Below, piece by piece: positions 31,311 to 40,866 of a DNA stretch of 64,000 nucleotides. Every line of letters begins with the position of its first letter. Position 1 is the stretch's first letter. Under the pieces are notes generated by a model. The model had not been told where the DNA came from, searched no databases, and worked only from the letters and a program-made list of their open reading frames with translations. Position numbers and translations under genes: made by a program. Origin of the DNA: Paenibacillus_E sp042676385 (GTDB lineage: Bacteria; Bacillota; Bacilli; Paenibacillales; NBRC-103111); contig NZ_JBHTHA010000029.1 of NCBI RefSeq assembly GCF_042676385.1, positions 44,110 through 108,109 on the forward strand. The letters run 5' to 3'.

Positions 31311-32569
31311 TGGAAAATGCAACTTCTGTCATGATCGATCATGTCATCATCCTGCTTGTATTGATTTTCAGCCTTGGGATGCTGTTCGGCAAAACGGCCC
31401 AATTTTTAAAGCTGCCGGATGTTGCGTTGTTTCTAGTTGCCGGTATGCTTATTGGGCAAGGCCTGCACTGGATCAATGAACCCAGTACATCCTTTACGAA
31501 TCAATTTATTCTCGTCATCGGTTCCACGCTCATTTTATTTGACGGGGGCCGAAATATTCGGTTATCGGGTCTTCGTCAAGTTTGGCTGACGGTAAGCTTG
31601 CTGAGTGTCCCCGGGGTTATCGTTACTTGTGCAGCCGTAGCCATTACCGCGCATCTGCTGCTTGATCTGCCCTGGCTTTATGCATTGCTGCTTGGAGCAA
31701 TCATTAGTTCAACCGATCCGGCGACGCTGATCCCGGTCTTTAAACAAGTACGGGTTCGCACCAAGGTCAGAGAAACGGTAGAAAGCGAATCGGCTTTCAA
31801 TGATGCGACAGGTTCAATCCTTACGTTTTCCTTGCTTGCGATTATTCTTGGGACGCATGAAGTATCCCTTTCGTCCGGGATCCTCGATTTTGTAAAGACG
31901 GCAGTCGGAGGGCTTCTTGTCGGGGGCATATTCGGGTTTCTGATGACCTACATGACCTCTCATTTAAAGCTGGGATTTCTTCGGGATTATGCAACGATCG
32001 CCATGGTCGTTACGGCTTTGAGTGCCTATCTGCTTGGAGAAAAGCTTGGCGTCAGCGGCTTCATGGCCACCTTCACTGCTGGACTCATTTGGGGAAATGC
32101 AGGCACATTCAAACTCGATATGAATGATAAGCTCCATGAAATGGGGCATTTTTCAGAAAATATTACCGTGATTATGCGCATGTTGATTTTCATTCTGTTA
32201 GGCAGCCAAGTAAATTTCACAGTGATTCTTGAACATTTCTGGACAAGCCTAGGTGTGATCTTTGTCTTCATGTTTATCGCACGTCCGCTGACGGTGCTTA
32301 TTTGTACGCTTCCCGATCGAAAAGCCAAGTGGAAGAAGAACGAGATCTTATTCATGTTCTGGGTTCGGGAAACGGGTGTAATTCCTGCGGCATTAAGCGG
32401 AATGGTGGCAGGCATGGGCGTTAAGCATAGCGAGCTGATTGCCAGTGTCACGTTCATGGCTGTACTGATTACGATCTTATTTCAGGCTAGCTCGACAGCC
32501 TTTGTAGCTCGCAAGCTTGGACTTGAAATTAAGCCCGGCGAGGAAGAAGCAAGCGTGCACCCCTCATAA
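31310..32569 (+). CDS. CPA1-type cation:proton antiporter
   Basis: A 419-aa protein with about 12 membrane helices. Motifs of the K+/H+ and Na+/H+ antiporters are present: SSTDPATLIPVF near residue 130 and the ion-binding ESESAFNDATGS near 157, then a helix with a Gly-rich GLLVGGIFGF. The ATG at 31310 overlaps the ktrA stop by one base, so it is translated from the ktrBA mRNA. K+/H+ specificity is inferred from context; similar proteins can export Na+. Having influx and efflux genes in one riboswitch operon is unusual. Confidence 0.88.
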   Translation: MENATSVMIDHVIILLVLIFSLGMLFGKTAQFLKLPDVALFLVAGMLIGQGLHWINEPSTSFTNQFILVIGSTLILFDGGRNIRLSGLRQVWLTVSLLSVPGVIVTCAAVAITAHLLLDLPWLYALLLGAIISSTDPATLIPVFKQVRVRTKVRETVESESAFNDATGSILTFSLLAIILGTHEVSLSSGILDFVKTAVGGLLVGGIFGFLMTYMTSHLKLGFLRDYATIAMVVTALSAYLLGEKLGVSGFMATFTAGLIWGNAGTFKLDMNDKLHEMGHFSENITVIMRMLIFILLGSQVNFTVILEHFWTSLGVIFVFMFIARPLTVLICTLPDRKAKWKKNEILFMFWVRETGVIPAALSGMVAGMGVKHSELIASVTFMAVLITILFQASSTAFVARKLGLEIKPGEEEASVHPS

Positions 32570-32577
32570 ATCATTTG

Positions 32578-32627
32578 GAAAAACGTTCCTATTTGGCCTT
32601 ATCAGGGTCAGAGGGGACGTTTTTTTA
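32578..32627 (+). terminator. Terminator of the K+ operon
   Basis: AAAACGTTCC pairs with GGGGACGTTTT across a 25-nt loop, ending in seven T. Confidence 0.75.
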
Positions 32628-32804
32628 CATAACAATTTGCTAACATTTCAACTTGTTGGTTGCTTAACTTTTATAGTATATTAAGCTATGATGGATATTT
32701 TTCGACAATTTTCTTCAGAAATGTATACTCAGCGAAAGCTGACCTAACGATTTCCTTGCATTTTCCTGACAAAAGGACTTCGAAGTCACAGAGGTGGGCT
32801 CAGC

Positions 32805-33539
32805 ATGTATAAGGTATTGGTCATTGAAGATGACGCAATGATTGGTGATATGGTTTCAATGTATTTGGGTGAAGAGGGCTTTCAGGTCATACGACATGAG
32901 AACGGCAAGGATGGGCTTCAGGCAGCTCAGCATTTCAATCCTGATATCATTTTATTGGACCTCATGCTGCCGGATATGGACGGCCTTGAATTATGCGAAC
33001 TCGTTCGTGAAACATCGAAAGTGCCTATCATGATTGTTTCTATGAAAAACAAAGTCGTAGAACGGGTTAACGCTTTAGCGGTTGGTGCTGATGATTACAT
33101 GTGCAAGCCATTCAGCATGCACGAAATGAGCGCAAGAGTTCATGCGCTAATTCGCCGCTCCAAGCTTTATCAGACGAATCATAATCAAGTGAAGCAGCCG
33201 GCAGTCATGGCTGCACCAAATACAGGGGTGCTGCTTGCCGAGCAGGATCATGAAATGATCGTCAGCCTGGATCAAGAGACTCGATCTATGCGGGTTCGCG
33301 GCCAACTGATCGATACGACTTATTCCGAATTCGAAATCATGAAATGTTTTGTGAAGAATCCCGGAAGGGTGTTTAGCCGGGAAGACTTGCTGCAGACGGT
33401 CCGCGGCTTCGATTCCTTCGTCACCGACCGGGCCATTGATGTGCACATCGCCAATCTGCGCAAGAAAATCGAAGAGAACCCCAAGGAACCCAAGCGGATT
33501 CGTACCGTATGGGGCGTGGGGTATAAGTTTGTGTTATGA
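32805..33539 (+). CDS. OmpR/PhoB-family response regulator (orphan)
   Basis: A 244-aa two-domain regulator. The receiver has the acidic pair EDD at residues 8-10, phospho-acceptor Asp in LLDLMLPDMDG near 53 and the conserved Lys in YMCKPF near 102; the C-terminal winged helix (from about 150) ends RKKIEENPKEPKRIRTVWGVGYKFVL in standard PhoB style. The linker of about 30 residues is longer than usual and Ala/Gln rich. The ATG at 32805 follows GAGGTGGGC. No histidine kinase gene is adjacent, so the partner is elsewhere. Confidence 0.92.
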   Translation: MYKVLVIEDDAMIGDMVSMYLGEEGFQVIRHENGKDGLQAAQHFNPDIILLDLMLPDMDGLELCELVRETSKVPIMIVSMKNKVVERVNALAVGADDYMCKPFSMHEMSARVHALIRRSKLYQTNHNQVKQPAVMAAPNTGVLLAEQDHEMIVSLDQETRSMRVRGQLIDTTYSEFEIMKCFVKNPGRVFSREDLLQTVRGFDSFVTDRAIDVHIANLRKKIEENPKEPKRIRTVWGVGYKFVL

Positions 33540-33553
33540 ATGATTCAAAGTCA

Positions 33554-33597
33554 GCCTCTAGTCATGGCAAGCCTTTAATGGCGCCATGACTAGAGGT
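33554..33597. terminator. Bidirectional hairpin between convergent genes
   Basis: A perfect 14-bp stem CCTCTAGTCATGGC with GCCATGACTAGAGG between the response regulator and LysR gene ends. The T runs are weak on both sides. Confidence 0.6.
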
Positions 33598-34494
33598 TTA
33601 TTTATGGTTGGAAAAATAGTCAATCGCTTGTTCGATGAACTGCATGGCAGCGGGATGATCGGAGGTGCTCTCCGAATAGATGAGGGAGGTCGTCCTTTTC
33701 GTCTGCTCCAGCTCGACCAAATCGCGAAGAATCAACTCGTTGTTGCGTATCAAGTCCTCCCGTAAGTAGGATTTCGGCAGCAGTGTGGCTGTTTTGCATG
33801 TGGAAACCAGACGAATGATCGCCTCGAAGGAATCAATCTCCATTTGGACATTCGGAAAGGTGGAAAAGCGGTGAAACAGCTCATCCATGAGAACGCGATA
33901 CCAGGTGCCTTTGGAAAAAAGGATCATGGGCAGTTCATTCAAATCTCGGATCGCTATGCGCGGACGATCAATATAAGGATGGCCGAGCGGCAGCACGAGA
34001 CAAAGATGGTCATCAAATAAAGGCTCGCAATGCAGGCCTGAGGCATTGATAAGCGAGGCTACGATGCCGATGTCGACCTTTTTTTCTTTGACCATCGTGA
34101 CGACTTCATGCGTTTTGCCTGTCAGCAGCTTGATCTCAGTGAGCGGATGATCCTTGACATAATCCGTAATCAGGTCGGGGAGCGTGGCTTGCAGGGTAGT
34201 TAGACTGGCGCCGATCGTCATGGAAACGTGATGGCCTGCGGCTTTGTAAGTTTGAATGGCTTGCTTGAATTTGCGTTCCAGATGGCGCAGCTCCAAGGCG
34301 TGGTCGTAACAAATTTGCCCGACTTTGGTCAACTCCAGCCGCTTCCCTTTGCGGATAAAAAGCTCAACCCCAAGTTCTTCTTCAAGTTTCATGACTTTGC
34401 GCGAGAGTGCGGGTTGTGACAAATTTAACAGTTGCGACGCTTTATTCAAGCTTGCCTGTTCGACAACAACAGCGAAGACATCCAACAATTCCAC
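33598..34494 (-). CDS. LysR-family transcriptional regulator
   Basis: A 298-aa LysR protein. The N-terminal helix-turn-helix is at residues 2-60 (VEQASLNKASQLLNLSQPAL, then SRKVMKLEEELGVELFIRKG); the substrate-binding domain begins near 92. It starts with GTG at 34494 behind AGGAG. It is divergent to sdhCAB with 265 bp between, the usual position for a LysR regulator acting on its neighbour, so control of the succinate dehydrogenase operon is possible. The ligand is not evident. Confidence 0.9.
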   Translation of the reverse strand: MELLDVFAVVVEQASLNKASQLLNLSQPALSRKVMKLEEELGVELFIRKGKRLELTKVGQICYDHALELRHLERKFKQAIQTYKAAGHHVSMTIGASLTTLQATLPDLITDYVKDHPLTEIKLLTGKTHEVVTMVKEKKVDIGIVASLINASGLHCEPLFDDHLCLVLPLGHPYIDRPRIAIRDLNELPMILFSKGTWYRVLMDELFHRFSTFPNVQMEIDSFEAIIRLVSTCKTATLLPKSYLREDLIRNNELILRDLVELEQTKRTTSLIYSESTSDHPAAMQFIEQAIDYFSNHK

Positions 34495-34673
34495 TTTCCG
34501 TCAACTCCTTACTTATCTATATGCATAATTGTTATAAGTGTATATAAAGAAACGGCACTTCCATTATAAGCGAGGAAGAGGTACGATGTATATGTCACTT
34601 CTTATTCACATTTTTTAGTCAATCTCGTATAATCGCTCACTGAATTGGCAAAATAGGCGTGGATGATTCTGGG

Positions 34674-34702
34674 TTGACGCTCGTTTGCGGCGAGAGTACA
34701 AT
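34674..34702 (+). promoter_or_regulatory. Promoter of sdhCAB
   Basis: TTGACG (34674-34679), 17-bp spacer, TACAAT (34697-34702). Confidence 0.8.
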
Positions 34703-34759
34703 GATATGTGGCTTGTCTGAAAATGTCGGATTTCATTATTTTAGGGGGGAATTGGTTCA

Positions 34760-35419
34760 ATGACGGGTAATTCGTATTTCTTTCGAAAGATCCACTCTTT
34801 ACTTGGCGTAATTCCAGTGGGCTTCTTTCTCATCGAGCATTTGCTCACGAACTATGAAGCAACAAAAGGGCATGGCGCTTTTGTGGATCAGATCAATTGG
34901 CTGAACGGGTTGCCGCTGGTTTTGTTTCTTGAAATCTTCGGTATCTGGATTCCGCTTCTTTATCATGCTGTTTATGGTCTGTATGTAGCGTACCAAGCTC
35001 GCAATAACGTGAGTCATTACGGCTACTTCCGCAATGTCATGTTCATGCTGCAACGCGTAACAGGCGTGATTACGTTCTTGTTTGTTGCATGGCACTTCTT
35101 TGAAACAAGATTTCAAGTGGCGATCGGCAAAGTGGAGCATGGACAGTTAGGCCTCACGATGCATGATATTGCAACGAATCCGGTCATGTTCACGATTTAT
35201 GTCATCGGGATCGTTTCCGCCGTATTCCACTTTAGCAACGGCATGTGGTCGTTCTTAGTGAGCTGGGGGATTACGGTTGGCCCGCGTGCGCAGCGCATAT
35301 CCACATACATTTGGATGGCTGTGTTCGTCGTGATGGCGATCATGTTTATTATGTCTTTGACCGCATTTACAGATTCTCAATTTCAGCAGCTTCCTGCAGA
35401 AGCGCATGCCGGGCATTAA
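34760..35419 (+). CDS. sdhC: Succinate dehydrogenase cytochrome b558 subunit
   Basis: A 219-aa membrane subunit with five transmembrane helices, the single-polypeptide diheme anchor of Bacillus-type SDH. Candidate heme-ligand histidines lie in KIHSLLGVIPVGFFLIEH (residues 12 and 27), LYHAVYG, AWHFFETRF and FHFSNGMW. It passes electrons from SdhB to menaquinone. The ATG at 34760 follows AGGGGGGAATTG. It is the first gene of sdhCAB. Confidence 0.95.
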   Translation: MTGNSYFFRKIHSLLGVIPVGFFLIEHLLTNYEATKGHGAFVDQINWLNGLPLVLFLEIFGIWIPLLYHAVYGLYVAYQARNNVSHYGYFRNVMFMLQRVTGVITFLFVAWHFFETRFQVAIGKVEHGQLGLTMHDIATNPVMFTIYVIGIVSAVFHFSNGMWSFLVSWGITVGPRAQRISTYIWMAVFVVMAIMFIMSLTAFTDSQFQQLPAEAHAGH

Positions 35420-35435
35420 GGGAGGGTGAACTATA

Positions 35436-37199
35436 GTGGCAAATTCGAAAATTATCGTCGTCGGCGGAGGCCTTGCGGGACTCATGGCGACAATCAAGGC
35501 AGCGGAGGCCGGAGTTCACGTACAGCTGTTCTCCTTGGTTCCGGTTAAGCGTTCGCACTCCGTATGCGCGCAAGGCGGCATCAACGGTGCGGTAAATACA
35601 AAAGGTGAAGGTGACTCCACATGGGAGCACTTTGATGATACGGTTTACGGTGGAGATTTCTTGGCGAACCAACCGCCGGTTAAAGCGCTTTGCGATGCGG
35701 CGCCTGGCATTATTCACTTGATGGACCGTATGGGCGTTATGTTCAATCGTACTCCGGAAGGTCTTCTTGATTTCCGCCGTTTTGGCGGAACGAAGTATCA
35801 TCGTACGGCGTTCGCAGGCGCGACGACCGGACAACAATTGCTTTACGCGCTCGATGAGCAAGTGCGACGCTGGGAGACAGCAGGTCTCGTAACGAAGTTC
35901 GAGCACTGGGAATTCCTTGGCGCCGTCATCGATGAAGATGGCGTATGCCGTGGTATCGCGGCGCAAGATTTGCGCAGCATGGAAGTTCAAACTTTCCCGG
36001 CTGACGCGGTTATTTTGGCGACTGGCGGCCCTGGCATCATCTTCGGTAAAACGACAAACTCTGTAATCAATACGGGTACAGCGGCAAGTGCGGTTTACCA
36101 ACAAGGCGTGAAATATGCGAACGGCGAAATGATTCAAATTCACCCGACAGCGATTCCCGGAGACGATAAGCTTCGCTTGATGTCCGAGTCTGCGCGCGGT
36201 GAAGGCGGACGGATCTGGACGTACAAAGACGGCAAGCCTTGGTACTTCCTCGAAGAGAAATATCCGGCTTACGGTAACTTGGTTCCTCGTGATATCGCGA
36301 CTCGCGAAATCTTCTCTGTATGCGTGGATCAGAAGCTTGGCATTAATGGCGAGAACATGGTTTACCTGGATCTTTCCCATAAAGACCCTAAAGAGCTGGA
36401 CGTTAAGCTCGGCGGTATTATGGAAATCTACGAGAAATTCATGGGCGACGACCCGCGCAAAATCCCTATGAAGATTTTCCCTGCGGTTCACTATTCGATG
36501 GGCGGTATGTGGGTCGACTATAACATGATGACGAACGTTCCTGGCTTATTCGCTGCCGGCGAGTGTGAATATCAGCATCATGGCGCCAATCGTTTGGGTG
36601 CGAACTCGCTCGTGTCTGCGATCTATGACGGCATGGTATCCGGTCCTAAAGCAGTTGAGTATATCCGTGGCTTGGAGAAGCATGCGGATGATACGTCTTC
36701 TACCATTTTTGACCGCGAGAAAAAACGCCATACCGATCGTTACGAGTCCCTGCTCAAAATGAACAGCGGTACCGAAAACGCGTATGTGCTGCATAAAGAG
36801 CTGGGTGACATGATGAATTCAAACATGACGGTAGTTCGTCACAACGACCGTCTGCAAGATACAATCAACCGTATTAAAGATCTGAAAGACCGCTACAAAA
36901 ACATCAATATCACGGATACTGCTCGTTGGAACAACCAAGGCGTCGCTTTCACACGTCAGCTTTGGAACATGTTTGAGTTGGCGGAAGCGATGACGGTAGG
37001 CGCTTTACTGCGTAACGAAAGTCGTGGCGCGCACTACAAGCCTGAGTTCCCAGAGCGTGATGATGAGAACTTCATGAAAACGACGATCGCTGACTGGACG
37101 CCGGACGGCCCGAAAATCAGCTACGAAGATATCGATGTATCCTTGATTGCGCCACGGAAACGTGACTACTCCACGGATAAGAAAAAAGGAGGACATTAA
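35436..37199 (+). CDS. sdhA: Succinate dehydrogenase flavoprotein subunit
   Basis: A 587-aa flavoprotein with covalent FAD. FAD motif VVGGGLAGLMATIKAAE at residues 8-24, the FAD-linking His in HSVCAQGGINGAVN near 41, the substrate loop HPTAIPGDDKL near 233, and the catalytic Arg region SARGEGGRIW near 252. It oxidises succinate to fumarate on the cytoplasmic face. Start is GTG at 35436 behind AGGGAGGGTG. Confidence 0.96.
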   Translation: MANSKIIVVGGGLAGLMATIKAAEAGVHVQLFSLVPVKRSHSVCAQGGINGAVNTKGEGDSTWEHFDDTVYGGDFLANQPPVKALCDAAPGIIHLMDRMGVMFNRTPEGLLDFRRFGGTKYHRTAFAGATTGQQLLYALDEQVRRWETAGLVTKFEHWEFLGAVIDEDGVCRGIAAQDLRSMEVQTFPADAVILATGGPGIIFGKTTNSVINTGTAASAVYQQGVKYANGEMIQIHPTAIPGDDKLRLMSESARGEGGRIWTYKDGKPWYFLEEKYPAYGNLVPRDIATREIFSVCVDQKLGINGENMVYLDLSHKDPKELDVKLGGIMEIYEKFMGDDPRKIPMKIFPAVHYSMGGMWVDYNMMTNVPGLFAAGECEYQHHGANRLGANSLVSAIYDGMVSGPKAVEYIRGLEKHADDTSSTIFDREKKRHTDRYESLLKMNSGTENAYVLHKELGDMMNSNMTVVRHNDRLQDTINRIKDLKDRYKNINITDTARWNNQGVAFTRQLWNMFELAEAMTVGALLRNESRGAHYKPEFPERDDENFMKTTIADWTPDGPKISYEDIDVSLIAPRKRDYSTDKKKGGH

Positions 37200-37201
37200 T
37201 C

Positions 37202-37966
37202 ATGGCAGAGACACAAACCGCACAAAAAACAGTGAAGTTTATCGTGACTCGTCAAGAGAGTCCTGAATCCAAATCCTATACCGAAGAGTTCGAAATTCCG
37301 TACCGTCCGAATATGAACGTAATCAGCGCGCTCATGGAAGTTCAACGGAATCCGAAGAACGCCAAAGGCGATAAAACGACGCCGGTCTGTTGGGAATCCA
37401 ACTGTCTGGAAGAAGTATGCGGCGCCTGCTCCATGGTTATCAACGGCAAGCCGCGGCAAGCTTGCTCGGCGTTGGTTGACAAATTGGAACAGCCAATCCG
37501 CGTTGCTCCAATGAGCACATTCCCGGTTATGCGTGACCTGGTCATCGACCGCGGACGCATGTTCAATGCTTTGAAAAAAGTGAAAGCATGGGTACCGATC
37601 GACGGAACCTACGATCTTGGTCCTGGTCCTCGTATGGCGGAGTCCAAGCGTCAATGGGCTTATGAGCTTTCCAAATGTATGACTTGCGGCGTTTGCTTGG
37701 AATCATGCCCGAACGTCAACGATAAGAACTCCTTTATCGGACCTGCGGCTATCTCCCAAGTACGTCTGTTCAATGCGCACCCTACAGGTGAGATGAACCA
37801 AGACGAGCGTTTGGACGCTTTGATGACGGATGGCGGTATCGAAGGCTGCGGTAACTCGCAAAACTGCGTACGCTCCTGTCCGAAAGGCATTCCGCTCACG
37901 ACTTCCATCGCAGCGATGAACGCCGATACAACGAAACATTTGTTCAAAAAATGGTTAGGCGTGTAA
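37202..37966 (+). CDS. sdhB: Succinate dehydrogenase iron-sulfur subunit
   Basis: A 254-aa protein. The N-terminal 2Fe-2S domain has CWESNCLEEVCGACSM near residues 61-76 and a further Cys at QACSAL; the C-terminal domain has CMTCGVCLESCP near 159-170 and the 3Fe-4S ligand region CGNSQNCVRSCPKG near 220. It relays electrons from SdhA to SdhC. The ATG at 37202 lies 2 nt after the sdhA stop and behind AGGAGG. A terminator follows. Confidence 0.96.
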   Translation: MAETQTAQKTVKFIVTRQESPESKSYTEEFEIPYRPNMNVISALMEVQRNPKNAKGDKTTPVCWESNCLEEVCGACSMVINGKPRQACSALVDKLEQPIRVAPMSTFPVMRDLVIDRGRMFNALKKVKAWVPIDGTYDLGPGPRMAESKRQWAYELSKCMTCGVCLESCPNVNDKNSFIGPAAISQVRLFNAHPTGEMNQDERLDALMTDGGIEGCGNSQNCVRSCPKGIPLTTSIAAMNADTTKHLFKKWLGV

Positions 37967-37977
37967 GGTAAAAAGAA

Positions 37978-38022
37978 TAAGCCCGATATCCTGTTCAACC
38001 ACCAGGGTATCGGGCTTTTTTA
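37978..38022 (+). terminator. Terminator of sdhCAB
   Basis: AAGCCCGATATCCTG pairs with CAGGGTATCGGGCTT, followed by TTTTT. Confidence 0.9.
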
Positions 38023-38195
38023 CTGGGCTGGGCGGAACCGGATGACCATGAGCTGAATAGAGAATAAGTTTCTTTATATTGCGAACATTATTCTTTAAAT
38101 TGAGTATTATGGTCGTTCCTGCCATAAATCGGGTAGATATTGCGGTTGTTGAAAGGGATTTGTCATATCGAAGGCATGATCAGTAATACAGCATT

Positions 38196-38222
38196 AGAGC
38201 CCGCGGCCCGCGGGTTCTTTTT
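38196..38222 (+). terminator. Orphan terminator hairpin
   Basis: GAGCCCGCGG and CCGCGGGTTC arms, followed by six T. Confidence 0.75.
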
Positions 38223-38256
38223 TGTCCAATGATCGTGATGTATGAAGGAAGTGGAA

Positions 38257-38284
38257 AAGCCCCCGAAGAGAGGGCTTTAAAAAA
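38257..38284 (-). terminator. Terminator of the secreted DUF4434 gene
   Basis: Minus strand AAAGCCC and GGGCTTTT arms; the first follows the stop codon by about 15 nt. Confidence 0.7.
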
Positions 38285-38295
38285 GTCATATTCAG

Positions 38296-40509
38296 TTATT
38301 GTTTGACCTGAACTTCATCGATAAATGTCCATGCGCTGCTGGCAGGCTCCACAGTTACTTTTACATATCGGCTTGTAACACTGGATAAATCAGTCAGTTT
38401 GTAGGTTTTGGTTTGATCGCTTGAACTGACGGCCGGTTTATTGACAACACCGATTGGCGTAAATGTAATGTTATCGCTGGATTGCGAGAACGTAACCGTC
38501 TTCGGCAATAAAATATAGACCGATTTTACTTGCAGGAAGTTGGCGGTTACTTCTTTGATGCTCTTGGAAGATCCTAAATCGATCGTGAATGAGTAGGTGC
38601 TGGCAGTGTTGCGGCCTTGCCATGCAGTATCCGAATAGGTTGTTGTGCCGAATATTCCGTTAGTTAACTCATTACCGCTATCCGGATAAGCAGCATCGGC
38701 TGACATCGTAGAAGTATATGTTTTGCCGGAGGCGAGATTCGTCGCATAATTAGCCCCGGCAGAGGTTGTTACGGAAACAGAAGAAGATTGTGCGGAGTTA
38801 TTTCCCGCAGCATCGAACGCTTGCACTTGATAAGTATAAGAGGTGCTTGGGGTAAGCTGGGTGTCGGTGAAGCTGGTTGCATTCGTATAAGCGGTCCATA
38901 CCAGTTCATTGTTTCTATAGATTTTGTAACCGACGACGCCGGTATTATCTGTTGAAGCTGTCCAACTTAGTTGATTGGTAATCGAATTGGTGGAGCTTCC
39001 TGAAAGGTTGGTTGGAGTGGTCGGTGCAGTCGCATCCAGGGAGCCGGATTGAACATAGTTTTTATAAGTTGTGTAATAGAGAGGATTTACCTGCTGCGGA
39101 CTTATATAATGATTGAAGCTGAAACTTAAATAATTGGAGACATAAGGGCTGGCGGCATTCAGATCGGCAATTAACGTACTTTCGTCCATGGGTTTGAAAT
39201 CCAAATTGAAGGTTTCGGCATCATCCCACAGAAGCATGGCCGGCAAGGCGTTATTAATTGCTGTTTTTGAAGCGGAAAACCATGCAGCCAACTGGCTGGT
39301 TACGGCGTGCCCGGCACCGACACCATCTTGAAGGGCGAATATATCGAGCGAGCTGTTCGGCAGGATATACTCCCACATGTTCTGCCAACCGGAGGTTGTC
39401 TGGCCACCTGCAGGGTTGAAAAATGGAGAAATCATCAAGGTTTTAGTGGAGGATTGCTGCTTGATATAGTTCCCTACGGTCTGGTAAAAGGTTTTTAATC
39501 GATCCCATTCTGTAGTCGTAGGGAAATTCCAGTTATCAACTTCGAAGGAGAGATAGAAGCCTTTTAAGGAAGCGTTAGTCCCATACTTAGTCCATAGGTC
39601 CCCGGCAAGCGTTTTGGCAATGTTCGCCTCGTTGGTCAGCCAAGTATTGTCATTCGCGTATTTGACGAACCAATCATCATTGAGCTGCAGGCCCAGATAA
39701 ATATCGACGCCGTAGATATTCCCTTTGCTTAAAGCTTTGGCTACAACATCGTTGGTTGTATTCTGCGTGTATCCGGAAAGCGCGGTTGTAGGGTATACCG
39801 TGGTGTTAGTTTTACTGTTAGCTGTCCATTGCAAGACTAACTGGTTGATCCCGACATCTTTCATGTTCTGAAATTCGGTGTTCCACTGGGAATCCGTCCA
39901 TTGGTCGGCCAGATCAGGCTGAAGAAAGGTTCCGTTTAATTTAGTTGCCGATGACAGCGGCGCAGGGGTGACCTCCCATTCGTCAATGAAAGACCATGTG
40001 CTGGCTGCGCTCGTCACCGTCATTTTTACATATCTCGCTGATATATCGGTTGCAGCTGAACAACTATAGGGAACAGATACCGTATCGACACCGGCTCCCT
40101 GTTGGGAGATCGAGCAGGCCGTTACCCAAGTGGAATTATCGGCAGATGAGCTGAATTGTACCTGGGTCGGAGTCTGAATAGTTGCTCCCGTGTATTTGAA
40201 GAAATCTGCTTTGAAATTTTTAAATGTTTGCGGAGCGCCTAAATCGACTGTAAAGTTGTAGCTTGTCACATTGAACCTGCCTTGCCATGCTGCATCTGAT
40301 AGAAGCGCTGAAGCATACACGCCATCGGTCAGTTCCTTGCTGTTCGTGTCCGGATAGCTGGCATTCGCCGCTGAAGAAGAAGTATAGGCTTTGCCGAGTA
40401 ATACATTCGTGCTTGCTGCATAGGACAGCTGAGAGCTTAATCCAGGGAAGATGAACAATGAGAACGCTAAAGTGAATAATAAAGAAATGGAAATAAGGCG
40501 TTGTTTCAT
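38296..40509 (-). CDS. Secreted DUF4434 protein with discoidin-like and fibronectin III domains
   Basis: A 737-aa exported protein. The signal peptide is residues 1-31 (LFTLAFSLFIFPGLSSQLSYA). Domains: a discoidin-like (F5/8 type C) module at about 33-190, a DUF4434 TIM-barrel-like domain at about 195-490, a fibronectin III domain at about 498-585, and a second discoidin-like module at about 590-737 that is a paralogue of the first (both share the YP-D-ELT-G and TAWQGR/AAWQGR blocks). The DUF4434 part shares GFYLSFE, QDGVG and LWDDAETF with the cytoplasmic DUF4434 protein at 45.8 kb. Probably a glycan-binding glycosidase; substrate unproven. The ATG at 40509 follows GAGGAGG. Divergent to nanE. 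Confidence 0.85.
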   Translation of the reverse strand: MKQRLISISLLFTLAFSLFIFPGLSSQLSYAASTNVLLGKAYTSSSAANASYPDTNSKELTDGVYASALLSDAAWQGRFNVTSYNFTVDLGAPQTFKNFKADFFKYTGATIQTPTQVQFSSSADNSTWVTACSISQQGAGVDTVSVPYSCSAATDISARYVKMTVTSAASTWSFIDEWEVTPAPLSSATKLNGTFLQPDLADQWTDSQWNTEFQNMKDVGINQLVLQWTANSKTNTTVYPTTALSGYTQNTTNDVVAKALSKGNIYGVDIYLGLQLNDDWFVKYANDNTWLTNEANIAKTLAGDLWTKYGTNASLKGFYLSFEVDNWNFPTTTEWDRLKTFYQTVGNYIKQQSSTKTLMISPFFNPAGGQTTSGWQNMWEYILPNSSLDIFALQDGVGAGHAVTSQLAAWFSASKTAINNALPAMLLWDDAETFNLDFKPMDESTLIADLNAASPYVSNYLSFSFNHYISPQQVNPLYYTTYKNYVQSGSLDATAPTTPTNLSGSSTNSITNQLSWTASTDNTGVVGYKIYRNNELVWTAYTNATSFTDTQLTPSTSYTYQVQAFDAAGNNSAQSSSVSVTTSAGANYATNLASGKTYTSTMSADAAYPDSGNELTNGIFGTTTYSDTAWQGRNTASTYSFTIDLGSSKSIKEVTANFLQVKSVYILLPKTVTFSQSSDNITFTPIGVVNKPAVSSSDQTKTYKLTDLSSVTSRYVKVTVEPASSAWTFIDEVQVKQ

Positions 40510-40866
40510 AAATGAACCTCCTCAATTCATAGTTTAGTGCGTGACTTCAACGATCAGATTGGGCGGCATCGGTAAAGACATTGAATGCTTTTCTTCGGGA
40601 AACATTCCTCCTTTGCAGCTTAAAATGACGTCATGGAATAATCCTTCTTAATTATAAAAATAAAAGGAAAAATCCACCACGAATTAAGAGTATGACCTTT
40701 TATTTACGCTGTCAATGCCTTTTATTAGAAAAAAATGACTTTACAGGTGGTTAGGATCATCATATAATTGGAGGAAATAACCACCAAAAATAATTTAAAA
40801 GGAGATAAAATCCATTATTGACACTATGATTACGATCTCAACTCAACATGCTAGGAAGTGTTTGGA
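40510..40866. other. Divergent control region of the secreted DUF4434 gene and nanE
   Basis: 357 bp, AT-rich, no gene. Contains the half-site AATCCACC (40671-40678) and the inverted half-sites around a TATAAT, described separately. Confidence 0.7.
40746..40785. promoter_or_regulatory. Candidate operator and promoter of nanE
   Basis: Inverted half-sites GGTGGTTA (40746-40753) and TAACCACC (40778-40785), 32 bp apart (about three helical turns), flank TATAAT (40763-40768). Confidence 0.65.

Larger units (their letters stand above)
38023..38295. other. Intergenic region with an orphan terminator
   Basis: No gene recognised. A strong GC-rich hairpin with T run at 38196-38222 has no plus-strand gene before it; the 38079-38195 stretch could be a small RNA. 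Weak TTGCGA and TATTAT elements (38079-38084, 38105-38110) are 20 bp apart. Confidence 0.5.
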
